Source of the DNA: Ooceraea biroi
Taxonomy: Eukaryota; Arthropoda; Insecta; Hymenoptera; Formicidae
Direction: 5' to 3'
Assembly (NCBI RefSeq): GCF_003672135.1
Contig: NC_039506.1
Span: 10,416,001 to 10,480,000, forward strand
DNA length: 64,000 nucleotides
Part shown: positions 31,200 through 46,000 of the stretch, piece after piece
How the letters are laid out: each line of letters starts with the position of its first letter
Position numbering within the stretch: the stretch's first letter is position 1
Notes under the pieces: model-generated
What the model saw: only the letters and a program-made list of their open reading frames with translations
The model's database searches: none
What the model was told of the DNA's origin: nothing
Translations under genes and position numbers: made by a program

Positions 31200-34100
31200 G
31201 TAACGATAGTATAGCGGGGATGGAAATAAAGTAATATGGTGGGAGATTAGAATCCGTAATTGCCAAAAAAGTACGTACACTGAAAAATTCAAAGGTTTGG
31301 AAAGGAAGTTACAAATTTCGTTTCTCCATCAGTTTGTTTGCTTAATTGCCAAATTTGACATAATTTTTTTCTATAATTTTTAAAAGACCGTATAAGAGAT
31401 TAATATATTTGTTAATAATTTCTTTTTGCTTAAAATACTCCAAATCAAAAATTTGTGCAGCCATATTTGAGAATTTTAGTTACCAAACGACCATTTCACG
31501 TGTTTAATTTTTTTCCTACGATCGAGAGACAAACACATTGTGGGACGAGATTAAATCTCGAGGGACGTAAAGGTCTACTTTACGTGACAAGATTGCGTGG
31601 CGCGCTGACCGGATGTGACTTCGGCGATGGCCGATAAACTCATGAAAACGTCATCGGTGACGTATGTGCGATCTTTCCTGGTGAAAGAGCAAAGTGTACT
31701 CTGGAGCTTACGGTATTGCACCGGTAACGTGTGCTGCTCCACTCTCGCGAAAGTTCTTGAAATCATTGTGGCTGCTATTCTCGTACGTGGATTTAGCTAG
31801 TAGGTCACTGACAGCCCAAACACGTCCCACCGTGTCTTCGAAAGTTTGGGAACCAGTTTAGTCGCCAGTATAGTGTTATCAGTAGAGCTTCTGCCTACAT
31901 GTACGCATTGAAACACAGAGAGTGTACAGAGATACAACAAGAAACAAAAATCAGACATCCACACATGTTCCACGCAGTAATAAAGCGAATTAGTTTGTAC
32001 ATGAATGCGTACGAATAAATGTATTCGATTTTAATTGAAACATTTTTATCTCTCTTTTCGATATTTTAAGAAAAGGTTATTTATTAATTGATATATCGAT
32101 ATATCTTGCAAAAAACATTGCGTAAAATTATCATATTATTATCATTAATACTATTTGAACCATCAACACCAGTTTGAATTAAGCATCTAATTATACCTAT
32201 GAAATTAAGCATTATTATTGTCAACGCAAATTATTATTGATGTAAATTGTTATATAATTTAGAGAGATCGTAGATGTCCAATTAGAGAAATGATTGTATT
32301 TATACAATTAAATCTTCCCGTATCGTATTCCATATTTTATTCCATAAATTAATTACAAAATATTACGTACATATACGTAACACACAATTTTTATATCTAT
32401 TAATTAATCTTGACACATGTTTGGAGATTTGTTTTTGATATTTACAGTTATTCTACTACAAACTACAGAATTAGTTACGGTTTATAAATTTATTTAATCG
32501 TAATAACTTTCAAACGCGAGAGATTTTTGATTATTTGTGATCAAATAAAAGAATTTATCTCTTCGATTAACTTTATGATTAATTGAAGCAAATATTCGAA
32601 AGCGTATTACGCGATCTAGATTCATTTTTCTCTTTTTTTCTCGCGTCGTTTTATTTAATCCCTCAATAAAACTTTCCGAGATCATATTGAATCAGTCGAC
32701 TTTCCACGCTGCAGTTTCGCGATGTTATTCCTTTCAAGAATGTTTCATTTCCTTTACTTCACTTTCAAGTGCTTTGCGGAAGAGAACTCGATCGGTCCGT
32801 GATCAGAAAAGTATACACATTTATTTCACCTCACTGATCTCCAAGGATCTTTCGCTTTCTGAATATAATTTATCTCTTGAGCAAGCCTCTGCATGATATC
32901 CGGTATCGAGCATGCATAAATGACGTATCCTGCTCGTGTCGATTTCAGCCGCCGCCCATCATCATCATCATCATCACCATCACGAGGGAGGCATGAAGTC
33001 GGCCCACTGCAGCAGTGAGCCCAAACTGACTGAGAATGACGTCAGTCCGGCAATCAGAAGACGAGGGAGCCGAAGAGGCCAGAGCATGTACCACGCGCAG
33101 AGGAAAAGCAACGCCTTCCTGGACGTACCAGACGTCTCGTCTCAGATGCCACCGCGGGAGGATGGCGAAGACGAAGATAGTTACAGACTCCGTAGCTTCA
33201 GTCTCACTAGCAAAGGTCAGAAATAACTCCTTTGCATGCAATAAATGAGAGAAACAATGCCGCGGAACGCGATACCGCTTCTTGCATTATTGCAGAAAAC
33301 TTTGTCGGGAAAAACTTCGATTTGGTCGCGTAGTTTACGTATGCAACAATATAGTATGGGATAGGAAGATCAGAATGGCAACATGATTGAATGGCGTCGG
33401 TAAACAATTGATTGAGGGGAGGGATTATAAGTTAAAATTATATTTGAGATTGAATGAAGGAGAAGTGAAAGATCATCGGAGTAATGGTAAAAATAATCAC
33501 CGTGTTTTCTTGAACGTAAAATAAGATAAAATAAATCTCTTGCAAATAAAATAAAATAAAAAGAACGATTATGCAATATGTAATTGTATGATATATATAT
33601 ATATATATATATAATATTATATAATATAATAAATATTAATTTCATTTCGGGATACTGTTTTACGCATACAAAATGGTAACGGTTCCATTTTGATAGGATA
33701 TGAAATCTCAAAGCTTCTAGTTTCACATTTGTAAGATAAACGTTAAGTTGAGACACACAATCGTGTTTTTTTATAGATTTATAGAGTCCTGAAAATGCTT
33801 CGGATGTTGTATTTTAGAGTCTTTAATTTTTAAATGAGTTTTATGATTCTTCAAATCAGTGGAATGTCGGCTTCTTTGATTTATGTGCCTTTGGGGTAAC
33901 TTTGGGGAAATATGTTGTACTGTGAAACTTTTCAGCAAATTTGCACTTTGTTGCGGCGCGAATTATTGACAGTTTCAGAGTTGCACGAACAATTTCAATT
34001 TACCACGAAAGTATCGGTAACTGTGTGAATAAAGCCAACTATTGAATTTTTCGATAGTTTTGTAACAGTTTCGCACAATCGATTACCCATCAAGTTGTTT

Positions 34101-37100
34101 TATTTTGAGAGTTTAATGAAATTCGGTTTACTCTTTAATTTAGCGATTAAATATTTAAAACGTATTCGTTACAATAATCTGATATTTGGATTTTATTTAT
34201 TTATGCATTTTTGAAATTTGTATTACATTACATTTATTTATATTGCATTATAGTGGATATATTCGTGTAACTTCCTATTAATAACGGAAAGAAAACCGCC
34301 AAAATAGCTATCTTCGAAGTACTTGAAATATCGTGTTCTTCGTGGTTCCACCATGCGTATACTTAGCGAGAAGTTGAGCCAGAAATATACAAACGAGAGC
34401 AAAAGAGAAGGATTCAGCAAGAGAAGAGATCGGCGGAGTCAAGATAAGCGAAAATAGAGTAGCTATAGCTAGTGACGTCGGCAAGCTCTACCACGCGAAT
34501 CTAACTCGAGTACGACGAGCCAATGAACGCGTGTGAAAGTCATTTACATACGTCCGTTTAGGATGTAACTCGTGATAATAACGCGTTCTGACGTGAATGG
34601 AGACAGATCTACACCACTATCGGCAAGATCTCAACCTGGTTACGCATCCGGGAAAAATCGATCGACCGGTCGACGCTAACGAATTTCACCTTACGATAAG
34701 ATCTCATTACCTCGACATCATCGATCATCAGTCTGCGAGGTGATGGCGTTTAAGCGTCAATGGGGAATTACAATTACATCGTTAGGGTGTTGTTGTTACA
34801 CTCACGGGGATTGGATGCAGCCGAAGTAACGTCGTGGCTCACGAGCGTGCAGCGTGCAAAAAGTTTGAACTGAAATTTGCGCTGAAATTTAAGATGAGAC
34901 ACGGAGTTCGTCGTCTTGTTAGATCAAATTGCTTGCCTACTTATTCATTGGAGGACGTTACCGGAAAATTACCTTTTAAGAGAGGAACGTGCCTTCCGGG
35001 CGGAGATGCTCGGTAGTTTAACTTTGAATATATCAGCAGCGAGATTCTCTTGAACCACGATAAGCGAAATCACAAAGTTCCTATGCTTCTTTAGTGTATA
35101 CGCTTATGATCACTCCGCCCGATATAAACAGTAAAATAACAATGCAAACTATGCAATCTGATGCAATCCGCTTGCGGTAATGACTTTTCTGACTGTTTCG
35201 TAATTGAAAGCAGTAGTTTAGTTTAAGTATGCATCAAATCACGAAGTTTGAATCGCGCACAATCTGGATTTCTCTCTTTCTCTCTTTCTCTCTCGCGCGC
35301 GCACGATTAGAGATTAACATTAAAATTAAAAAAATATATTAATATACAGGGTGTCCCAGAATTGTGTATGAATATTTTAATCATAAATTACACATCATGC
35401 TTCGTTATCATAATTAGATTATTGAATTGATAGGAATTTATAGAAATGAATTAACTAATCTAGGAAAGGCCGTGTTTTTCCTAACAAAATGTACCTTTGT
35501 TCAACATACGGAGAGTATTTTGATAATGCATAGAAATGCATTTGCTTCTCCAGATTGGCAAACATTAATTAAGTTTGTAGCGTAACAAAGCTTTGGTTTA
35601 TCTAAAATGAACCATCTTTGTACGAGCGAATATAAGTGGAACGACCGAATAAGTGGAACGGAAACGCTATTTCTGTTCAAGCAACTTTTCAAGTGATCGG
35701 ATTCATCTTCCATTTCCCACATCTTTCATAGACTCGTTTATCTTTGTCTCAATCAAAACGGCTGCGTTTTACTCAAACCAGTTTTTCACAGATCGAGATT
35801 CGACCACCTGTTACATTTGTGTTGATTTAAAACGTTTCTTTGCCACTTTTAATCGCAAATTCAAGGCGCAGAATAAGTTTGAATTGGAAAGATATTCTAG
35901 AATTATTATTTATTTTGCATGCTTTCTTCGTCAGGATTTTATGAAACATTTAACTTCATCTGCTTTAAAAGTGAAATAAGTAATTTAAATATTTAAATGT
36001 TTCGTATATTTTTTCTTTCCACGACAAATCTCACCAACTTATTTTTAAAGAAAATTATGTCAACTGTATGTCATATTTTGGAGAACTGAGTGTTTAATAC
36101 AAAGCAAGCAATTGCACTAGAAGAGAAAAACAAAAGTGGACGCGCTTGTAAGAATTATAAGAATTCAAACGATTATAAGAATTAGAAAATGTTGCGAAGG
36201 CGTTACGTGGTCGTCGGCCCCGAAACAGCACACTAGAGTAAAAAATACAAAGGAAGGAAAAGAACCTTTAGAAAAAATAAGCAAAATGTTTCTTGATGCT
36301 CGATCGGTGAGTAGAAGAGTGAGAAGTAATGTAATCTGGCAGGCACTTCTTCGATCGGCTACATTTTCGTGATAGAATGTCGTTTTCATCCTCACGGGAG
36401 CTTTCCAGTGCGAACAAATTCCCGGAAAGTTATTTGAGATCCTATTGTTGCCTTGGAAGAGCCGCTCACTTGCTGACAGCTGATGATACAAGGTGATTTT
36501 GCGAGTGAAACATTTTTTTCTAAGAGAATTTCTAAGAGAAGAGACACATGAGGATTTTCTTAGAAGAGACTCGGAAGAGTCTTTTGTATGCAAGATGTGC
36601 GTGTTACACACGTTTCTCCTGAAACTTCTTGGATGAAAAGCTTGTTCGTTAAATGAATATCATCTTTCGTGACAAAGGAATAGATCCTGGTGACACTCTT
36701 TGAAAAGTGTTGGATTTATAATAACTGCCAGCTCGAATGTTCATATGATCCAGTGAAAATTACTTTCAAAGTTCAACGAGTATTTTGTGCGATAACATTT
36801 ACCGTGTGGGTGTTTTTCACATACGTGCGTTCCACTGCATCTCCATCTGTCATTGTTGCTCTGATGTCTTCATCAAATTAAATGACCGGCTTTAAAAATA
36901 CGCGTTGGTGTAATACATATTCGTGCCGTTTATTCCTTGCATACCGTCCGTAATAAATGTCATTCCGTAATTAAAACCCTTGAAGTCAATGGTTTAACAT
37001 AGAAGTCAAAATCTCATGAAAGAATCTCTGATGAAAATGTAATTTATATCTGCGGCAAAGACCAGCAGTTTAATTTAAATCAGAAAATGTAATTAATTAA

Positions 37101-40100
37101 TTTAGATCAATGATAGCAAATTCACTATTTTCTGCATGCCAAAATAAAAGAAGTGAAAACAGCATATCAAATTGGTGTAGCATTAAGATACGTCGCAGGA
37201 AAGACACCTTAAGATCAGATAACTTTAAGATAACTTTAAAGAAATAACTAAATAACTAAAGGCAACATAAAATACATATAAGAATTAAAATTCAAATTAG
37301 AATGTGTACAAAATTAATTCACTAAGGATTGATTGGTCATTACTGATTCAGCCAATCGTTTTCTAAAAAATGGACTTACGTCAAGTCACATCGTAAGAAA
37401 GACGTAACGTAGATGAAACGATTTACGGCAACCTTGAGCAAGTCCGATCCGCGAAATCGAGGAACGTGTTCTCTCTGATCGTTTGTCGGGCCAGTTTGGA
37501 AAATCGATTTTGCTTTTCCCGGACACTCGTAAAACGGCGCTCGCCCGTGAGAATTCGCTTGCGACAACGGCAGCGACGATGGCTCGTAACGTTTTATGAT
37601 TTCTCGCCTCATCTCGCTTTGTTATGCACACGCGAGGCACCTTTTACGTAAATACATATCCATCTTTCGACGAGCTTTGAGCGGACACCGATGAGCGAGC
37701 CGACCCACGTTGGATTTTACAGTCGACTTGATCCTTCGTCTTCGATGTAATCCGCTTTTCGAAGCGGATATTCTCGCCGTAGCACCGATGATTACTTGCT
37801 GGCTTCGCCTGGCTTTTGCGAGCCAATATAATTCGCGTAATTACTGTCGACTGTAACTATTAATTGATATAATTATTCTAACACATTTATAATAGTTTTT
37901 ATTTGTAATTAACGCAACGTACATTTTTTTCACATTTGAACAATATATAATTAAATCTAATCAAAAGAATAAGTACACACGTAATAATGTATTCATTATA
38001 CGTTTATCCATACTCCATATACACGCAGATGTATTCCAAACTGGACACAATTGCATTTACTTCATAAAATAACATTTAATTGCCAAATATTATATTAACA
38101 GTTATAATTAAAAATTACAAATTTAAAGATTACAAATTTAATTAAAAATATTGAATAATCGTAGAATTTTCTGTTAAAAAGATTTCTATAAAAACTGTTA
38201 CTGCATTTATATACTAAAATTATAGAATAGGATGTTAACACCAGACATTAGCAACCTTGCAAATGAACGCAGCAAGCGATTTGCGCATAATCATAGCAAA
38301 TTTCGCAAGAACCGCGTTAAGAAAACAGCGGCAGCCATTAACATCCTCCCGGATCCGCTGGATCCTTCATTTCCCGAGCAGCCATTTCTCATTGGCGTTT
38401 CTTACTGGCATGAAACAACGAGCGATTGATTGGCAGCAGGCAGCAGTTGGTCGGATCCGCAATCGGAGTGATAAATTAATCGTTGTCCGTCGGTTTGCAG
38501 CGTGACTCTATTTTTAACGAGATTCTGTTTTACGGCGCGTGATATACGCGCGACTTTGATGAGGCGTATAACGCGCGCGCGTAGGTCCTGAAATATTAAA
38601 CGGGTCTACGGCATTAGCGGACGTCACCGTTTACGTTCACCGGGAAATGCCGCGTTGTCTGAGAATCATTTGATTGCGCGTATTGATCGATATGCAGACG
38701 TTCATCCAGACTAACCGGAAACGTGGCTGCCGCGAATCTAACTCCTGCACCTTTATTTCTCCCCCTCCTCCCTCTCTCTCTTTTTTAGCTTTTAGTTTTT
38801 AGTTTAGCTTTATATTTTGTAATTTTTCTGTTTGTGAAGAGCAATGTATTGTATTTTAATCTTATTTTGTTTTTATTAATCTTTGCACTTAAGGGATTCT
38901 TTATCCCAGTGCAATAAAGACTCTACACTGATAAAAAAATATAGTTGAATTTAGAATAGTGCTAATAGTATAATGGAATGGTTTATATTACTAATATTAT
39001 AATAGAATTTACTATAAAAATGAATATTCCGACTAATTTTTTTACCATGCAATTATAGTCAATTTCATCATCGATTTTATTATCAGTGTAGTCCACTCTC
39101 TCTCTCTCTCTCTCTCTCTTGCCATATGATTCCGCATAGTCGGCGTGCCGCGGGCAAATCTACACCGGGCCACGTATGCATGCATCGCAAGTGTGCACGT
39201 TCACGTTACCACGTATATGCGCGTCCGAATATATCTGCACGCAGCCACGCCTTCTCCGAGCGCAACTGCGCGCAGCTGGTGCACGTATAATAGATATATA
39301 GGTCCCTGTGAAGCGACACCGCGGCTGTAACAGTGGGGCTCTTAAATACGCGGCTGCTTAATGGAGTCTAACCGCGACGACGACGTTGTCAGAAATCGTG
39401 CCGATGTGGTGGCGACCGCAAATGGCGGTATAACGGAGCAACAGCCTTGCGCTAGCAAGATTTCAGCTCAGCGTTGATCAATATTTCAGTTTAACGTTGC
39501 TTCATAGAAATCAGAGCCCTTCGTGCGACACATCCGCGAGTTTCACGTCACGTTGACCGCAAAGTTCGTTTTTCCACTGAATGGAATGCCAGATGCAATA
39601 CAGTTGAGAGTTTCCCTGCAAGAATGTTATAAAAATGCTAAATGCTAAAATATCACAAGGTTTAACCAAGTTTCCGTGGTTCTTTTTACAACAAAATCAA
39701 TGTGAGGAAGCATAAGAGCACCTCGCCCAAAGAGCTCCGGATATCCGAATAAATCGAGAATAAAGGAAAGCTTTTAAGCTTATGGCAATATAGAAAGTAA
39801 ATCTGCCGAAACAGGATCTTGAGAGTATCCAAATGCAAACCTAGCATGGATCAGTATATGCGTGATGGAACTTCGTAATGAAGAAACAAATAGCGAATGA
39901 AATATCGTACAAATAAATTTACTCAAATATAACACATATTTTTTGTTTAAAATATATAAATTTATAGAATATCGAAGGGAATGTAAGGAAAGCATTTTTA
40001 CAAGGAATAATTTGATTATTATTGCAAAAAACGTTTTTGGTCATCAAATTTGTTGGAGGAATATTTTAAACTCTATAAAAATATGATGTATCTCTCGTAC

Positions 40101-41062
40101 ATCTATTTGGAAATGAAATACGCGTGTGACATTTGAGTATGTGCCTCTGTTAGTGATAAATTGTCACCAGACCATCCACTTAGAGTCACAATGTTTAATA
40201 TTTTGTTAATTATTTCTACAAAAGTAAATAAGAAAATTTATTTATTTTTATATGAGAATTAATTTTTTATATATACGTCCAATAAAGTGGTGGTAATTCT
40301 TTTATAAATCTCATATTTGATATAATCATTATCTCCCTTTTTAATGATATTGCATATTAAAGAGTATCAATATTTTACCTTGCCATATTGCCCTAGATTT
40401 TTATATTCTACGGTGATTTATTGCATCAGGATGCCGTACATGCAGCTATGCGAAAATACCGTACACAAAATAAATACATACGAATATGCGTTATTAATTT
40501 TGGGGGAAAAATCTGTCAAGAAGATATTCTGACAATATTGCGGAATATTGCTATTTCGTCCTAAGTAAATAATATTCAGTGTCCACGAGAAGTAACATGT
40601 ATCATAGTTATTGCTCTGCTGATATATTTATTCTTACTATTATCCAATTTCTCCAGTGACGTATCGAAGAGAAATGTGTGTCTAAAAAAAACAAGTAGTT
40701 TTCTGCTGATTGAGATTAGAAAAGAAGAAATTCGCTTGCTTTCTTCAGTTCCTTGATTTCCTTCTCGCTCCTATATTTTCATCGAGCTCTGTGAATGTCA
40801 CATTTTCCCCGTCGCTAGGTTTTACGGCTAGCTATGCTGGAGATAGTAAAAACTTCTTCATCTTCTATATTATCTCTGCAAAATTTGTGTTTGCAAAATG
40901 TCACTGTATTGTATTAAAATAGTTTTGAAAACAATTCTGCAAGACTCATAAATCATAATTATAGACTTGGATATCTTAAAAATATGTTTGTATAATATAA
41001 CTTTAAACCTTATTTACGTTCACAAGTTGATAGTTTGCAGAAGGAGAGAAAGAGAAAAAAGA

Positions 41063-41100
<38 letters not shown>

Positions 41101-42998
41101 ATCCACAAACATTGTCATTGAACAATTCTTGTAAAACAAGACCATTATTTTTGTTCCTTTATTCTAGCTGTAATAGCATTTAAATTAAAAATAGCAATAT
41201 ATATATGAGGAACGATAAGCGGTATCTTTATTTATTTTTTTTTATTGACTCTCATGTATCGATCGGAGTGTAATTCTATTTTGTGTTCATGGGAGTGTAT
41301 AAGGGTACGAGGGAGCGCTTTTCCCTAACACGCTCCACCTGCCGTAAAACTGACTTTCAGGCTCTTCAGGCCGATAACCCAGCAGATAGTCGACAGTAGA
41401 GGTGAAACGTGTAAGTGATGACAGAGATAACCAAAGATAATTAAAACGGAAAGTCCAGAATTTCTTCTTTACACCTAATATTCTAAAGCTTTCTCTAAGA
41501 TCTCTTTTAAGTCATTATTGATCTTAATGAATCCAATAATGTTCAGATTGTTAAACAAATATTTTATTGGATATCAAAGTAGTTTTTTATTTTATCCTGA
41601 AATGATTTCAAACAATATTGAAGTTTGAGACATGCAAAGTGCCTTTACTCATCTTCGATAAATATAATTAATATAATTAATATAATAAAAATAACTGTTA
41701 AAAGATAACAAAGATGCAAACAAATATTAACAAACTTGTCTGTCAAAATAGCATGAAACAATGACATCAAAACAATGATAAAGTCAATCACATCGTGAGG
41801 CATTTCCTTCTCAAGAACCATTTTCAATGTGAGGACGTCGTGTCTAAGTATGCGTAAAACGATTTGGCAGCCGTGGTTGATCGCACGTCAAACGTTGAAA
41901 CTTTTATTAATAGAATCTACCTCACCTATTCGATGGTCAAATTGGTGCACCTGTACCGCGATTGTCGTGCCAGCTATTCGCTCGTCGAAATCCGCCGATT
42001 ATCGTGCCGAACAAACGTACAGGGAACGTTTTCTCATTTTCCACTGTGAAAAAACTCACTTTTGCGGAAACTCTAACGAATGCAACGCAGCTATTCATTC
42101 GATCGCTACGTAATATTTTTATCAAAAGCATGAGGAAAATGGAGGCCCTGTGGCAATCCGCAGTTTGCTTCTGCCAGACGGGATTGCCTAATCAATGGTA
42201 CATCGCACAATCGGCACATATTTCCATAATCGGATTACATGTTGCATAAATAATAATGTGCATTTACCAACGCTATGTACGTAATAAAATTATATATTTC
42301 AATAATTAAACCATATACACAGAACGTGTTAGACAAATAAATAAATGACATTTAAACTGCAACTGACATGAAAATGTTTTATGTCATGGGCAAATTATTC
42401 AATAATATTAAATCATAATTTCATTATTGTTGCAAATGGAAACTACATAATAACTAAGGATTATTATTTAACATTTAACATTATTTAACAAAACATTTTA
42501 AAAACGATAGGGCATGTGCAGGATATTTCGAAACCACCATCAGTAAGAGTTTTAAGGGCAAATTCAATGGAATTATATTTGTACCAAGACAAAAATTCTA
42601 ATATGTGAAAATGTCAAAGTTATAATAGATTTTAAATGGTAAGCGTTTAAATTTTATTAACGTTTGTTAACGCTGAAATTTTGCGCTCTCGAGTATGTAC
42701 ATCGAAATGTTATAGAATGTTCCATAAAATCTCTCCTAAAAACTATTACCGGCAATTGTGAGACATTCTATATATAATCGTGTGATGTTTGGAATATCAT
42801 CGCGAATCATATCATTGGTATTGATAAAAATAGTCGGTGACGTCTAGGAAAAGACATCATCCGGATTGTCATCATCCTCTCTAACGTCTATCATGAAACA
42901 TCTGTCTATATTCGTCTAATGATACGAATGTTTCTAGATTTAACAAAGTCGGAACAAAAATCTGATCTTTGCAAATCGTCTTGCACCACTCATTTCTC

Positions 42999-43039
<41 letters not shown>

Positions 43040-46000
43040 AAACGATCCTCCCGTTTTCATTCATTCGTATGTACGAGTACTCGCGGACAAGTAGCGAGTA
43101 CATCGAAATAAACTTCGTACTAACAAAGGTGTAGAGACAAAAGGAAGGAACGGCCAGGCGAACGGATGGACGAACAGACGGGATATCGGCGTTCTGAGTC
43201 GCTGAACAGGATGTACGTTGTTCTCCCAACAGTTGACAGCACGTTGACATCGGTATACGTGTACGCGTGCGTGTGCAGCCCTGTATTATCGCGTGCGAGT
43301 TTCACGTGCACGTAACTACGTGCCTGTAACTGGTAAATCCGTAAACTTTTCGGTAAAAGAAATTTTTTCCTACGTCAAAAATATAAAAATAAATGTGCTC
43401 GATCGATGCAAAAACGAATCGAATATGAATATTATGAATAAATAATTTTTTCCTACGAGGAATTTATAATATAAGAATTCCAGAAATTGTTTTCCAGTTA
43501 GTAATGATATGATTTGTTAGTTTGGCACACAGTTCAAGTTATATACCAGTCAAGACAAATTTAATCCGATTAAATATAGAACGAGTAAAATTTAATTTCA
43601 TTTAATTTAATGTAGAATTTAATTTCGTTCAAAACGAGTTTAATATAATTTAATATAGAATTTAATAATTAGAATTTTTGACAGAATATTTCACTTTAAC
43701 GTTATTTCGCGTGACGCCCGAATCATATTTATGCGCGAGTCATTTCATGCATGAATCATTTCACAGATGATCCAAAATGGATTCATGAATCATGTTTAAG
43801 GTCCATGAACTTTTGAATGTTTCGAACTCACAAGCATCAAAATGATTTATAAATTTCTCTGTGCTTATCTCGAATTTATGTTGAAAATTAATAGGTACAA
43901 AATTTTTAATACACATAAAAATAAACGTGATAAAGATAAAATTAATAACAGCATTTTTATATACTGTTCTTTATATATGTATAAGTATACGGGCACCAGA
44001 TCAATTTATATGCTGACCATATTTGTTAATTTTAATTGTTAGTTAATTTATTGTTAATTTCTTTCAATCATTTCAATCTATTTCTTGAAGCACTGTTAAC
44101 ATATTTCACATAATATAAACAATTTACTGAGCATACACGTTTGATAAATATAAAATAGCTACGTCATAGACACACAACACCTAACTTTCATACTATTAGC
44201 CTATAGCTAATTCGATCTACCATGCAATTACAAATCTCAAATGCATTAGTATCACAAAAGCGGCATGTGTGATGAGCGAAGTTTACTTTCGCGGTGTTTA
44301 AAGATTATTTATAGGTTTGATCACCAATTGGATTTCTGGATTGACTACATCTAACAGGTAGTGACAGAGAGCAATGACAAGAATCCATTATTCTAACGGC
44401 ATCCCCATCTGTTCCTACGTAAATGTTTAGACCTGTTTAGGAATACAATGTTGGATTATTGTGCTAATCCGAAATGCTTTGGTTACATTCGTATATAGTA
44501 AATGCTTACCATATGTTTAACTACGAAAATTTAATTAATCAATTAATTCAGTTTTTAATAGAATCTATTCTAGAAAGAATATAAATAATCTCAGCAGATA
44601 TATTTCGATAAAATAACGAAGAATATTTTTCTTAATAAACACTTGCAGTTACTTTTTATTTATTTATTGTATCGCGTTCATAAGGTGCATTCAAACATTT
44701 ACGACAGAGATTAATAGACGCATAAGTTTAATAATAGAAAGTATATTTTTGCAACGGAAAAATTGCTCTACAAATAGTTAATTAAACTAAATTCTTATTT
44801 GTACTATCATGTTTGCAACGGAATGTATTCTGGTATTTCAAGTAAAATTATGTAGAACGTACATACATATGTATATCTATGGTAGTTATCCTTCCTCGAA
44901 AACCACGAAATCTATTTTATATTTTGCTTGGATCGCTTCATTAGCCGAGATATGAAATTCCGCTGAGAATTCCGGCCGTTCCATCCTTGCTCGTCCCTTC
45001 CACCAATCTCACGTAAAGTATGGTATTAGCGATGTTATCCGAGGTCAGTGTACTGGAAAGGGGAATGAGAGAGGAGAAGAGGCGGCAACTTGGCCGTAAT
45101 ATCCTTTAATTATTGTCAAAAATAAATATGTAAAAATAGATGTGCTCCATCGATGCATAAACGAATCGAATATAAATATTATGAATATAATAATCTGTGA
45201 ATATTAAAGTGGTATAACAAAGTTTTGTAATTCGGAAGCGAATTACAAAATACGAAAGAAAACAGAATTTATCTGAATTCGGATTTTTAAAATGATGATC
45301 TGTGTAGTGAGAACGATGCTTCTTATTTTACTGCAAAAGTCTTTCTTTCTTTTATAAAAATGATCTTTCATATTATAATTCATGATATTAATTTATCATT
45401 AGATAATACTTTACGAAATTATGTTTCAAGTTTGGTTTGATATTTATTAGGTAACTTAAAACTTAATTACATTCACTTGTTAACCATATCTCATCGACTT
45501 AATTCTCGACAGGTGTTGTCAATAGAGGAGACTCCTTCCGGAGAAGAAGATCGAGATCGAATTCTCTGGCACCTGCCGAGCAAGAGAACGAGGAGCGGCG
45601 AGCACCGCCCAAGGAAGTTATCTCATACACCGTCGCCATGCTGGGTGCAAGAGGAGTTGGGAAAACCGCTCTTATCAGTCAGTTCATGACGAGCGAATGC
45701 ATAAATGCCTACGACAGACAGAGAGGTAAGTCCGCCAAGCATGATTCTGCGAAATTCTATTTGCAGCTCGCGTCAAGATCGCCAGGATGGACCCGCCTTT
45801 GATGCTGCGAAGAATACGCTGCTTCAGCAAGATTAAATCGCTCCGCAGAATGCTTTATTGCAATCGCTCGTGTAAACGCGGCCACCGCATGGGAATAGTC
45901 GCAGGGAGGAAATCCGTGGACACTTCTCGATCATCGATTCTGTGGATAACAGATAATCTCCGCAGCGGCTTTCAACGGTTTACACTTGACGCGCAGCAAG

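Larger units (their letters stand above)
33216..45512 (+). other. RGK intron 2 (12.3 kb)
   Basis: AT-rich with scattered more complex blocks (34440-34860, 36130-36870, 37370-37830, 38230-38760, 39120-39560, 41820-42240). None has a frame with a recognisable domain; they are enhancer or conserved-element candidates only by composition. It contains microsatellites, a solo MITE end at 35343 and one half of a dispersed repeat pair. Confidence 0.75.

Noticed and set aside
41829..42249. Possible exon cluster in RGK intron 2
   Set aside because: Several overlapping frames and better composition than the flanks, but no frame shows a family motif and RGK already splices in frame without it.
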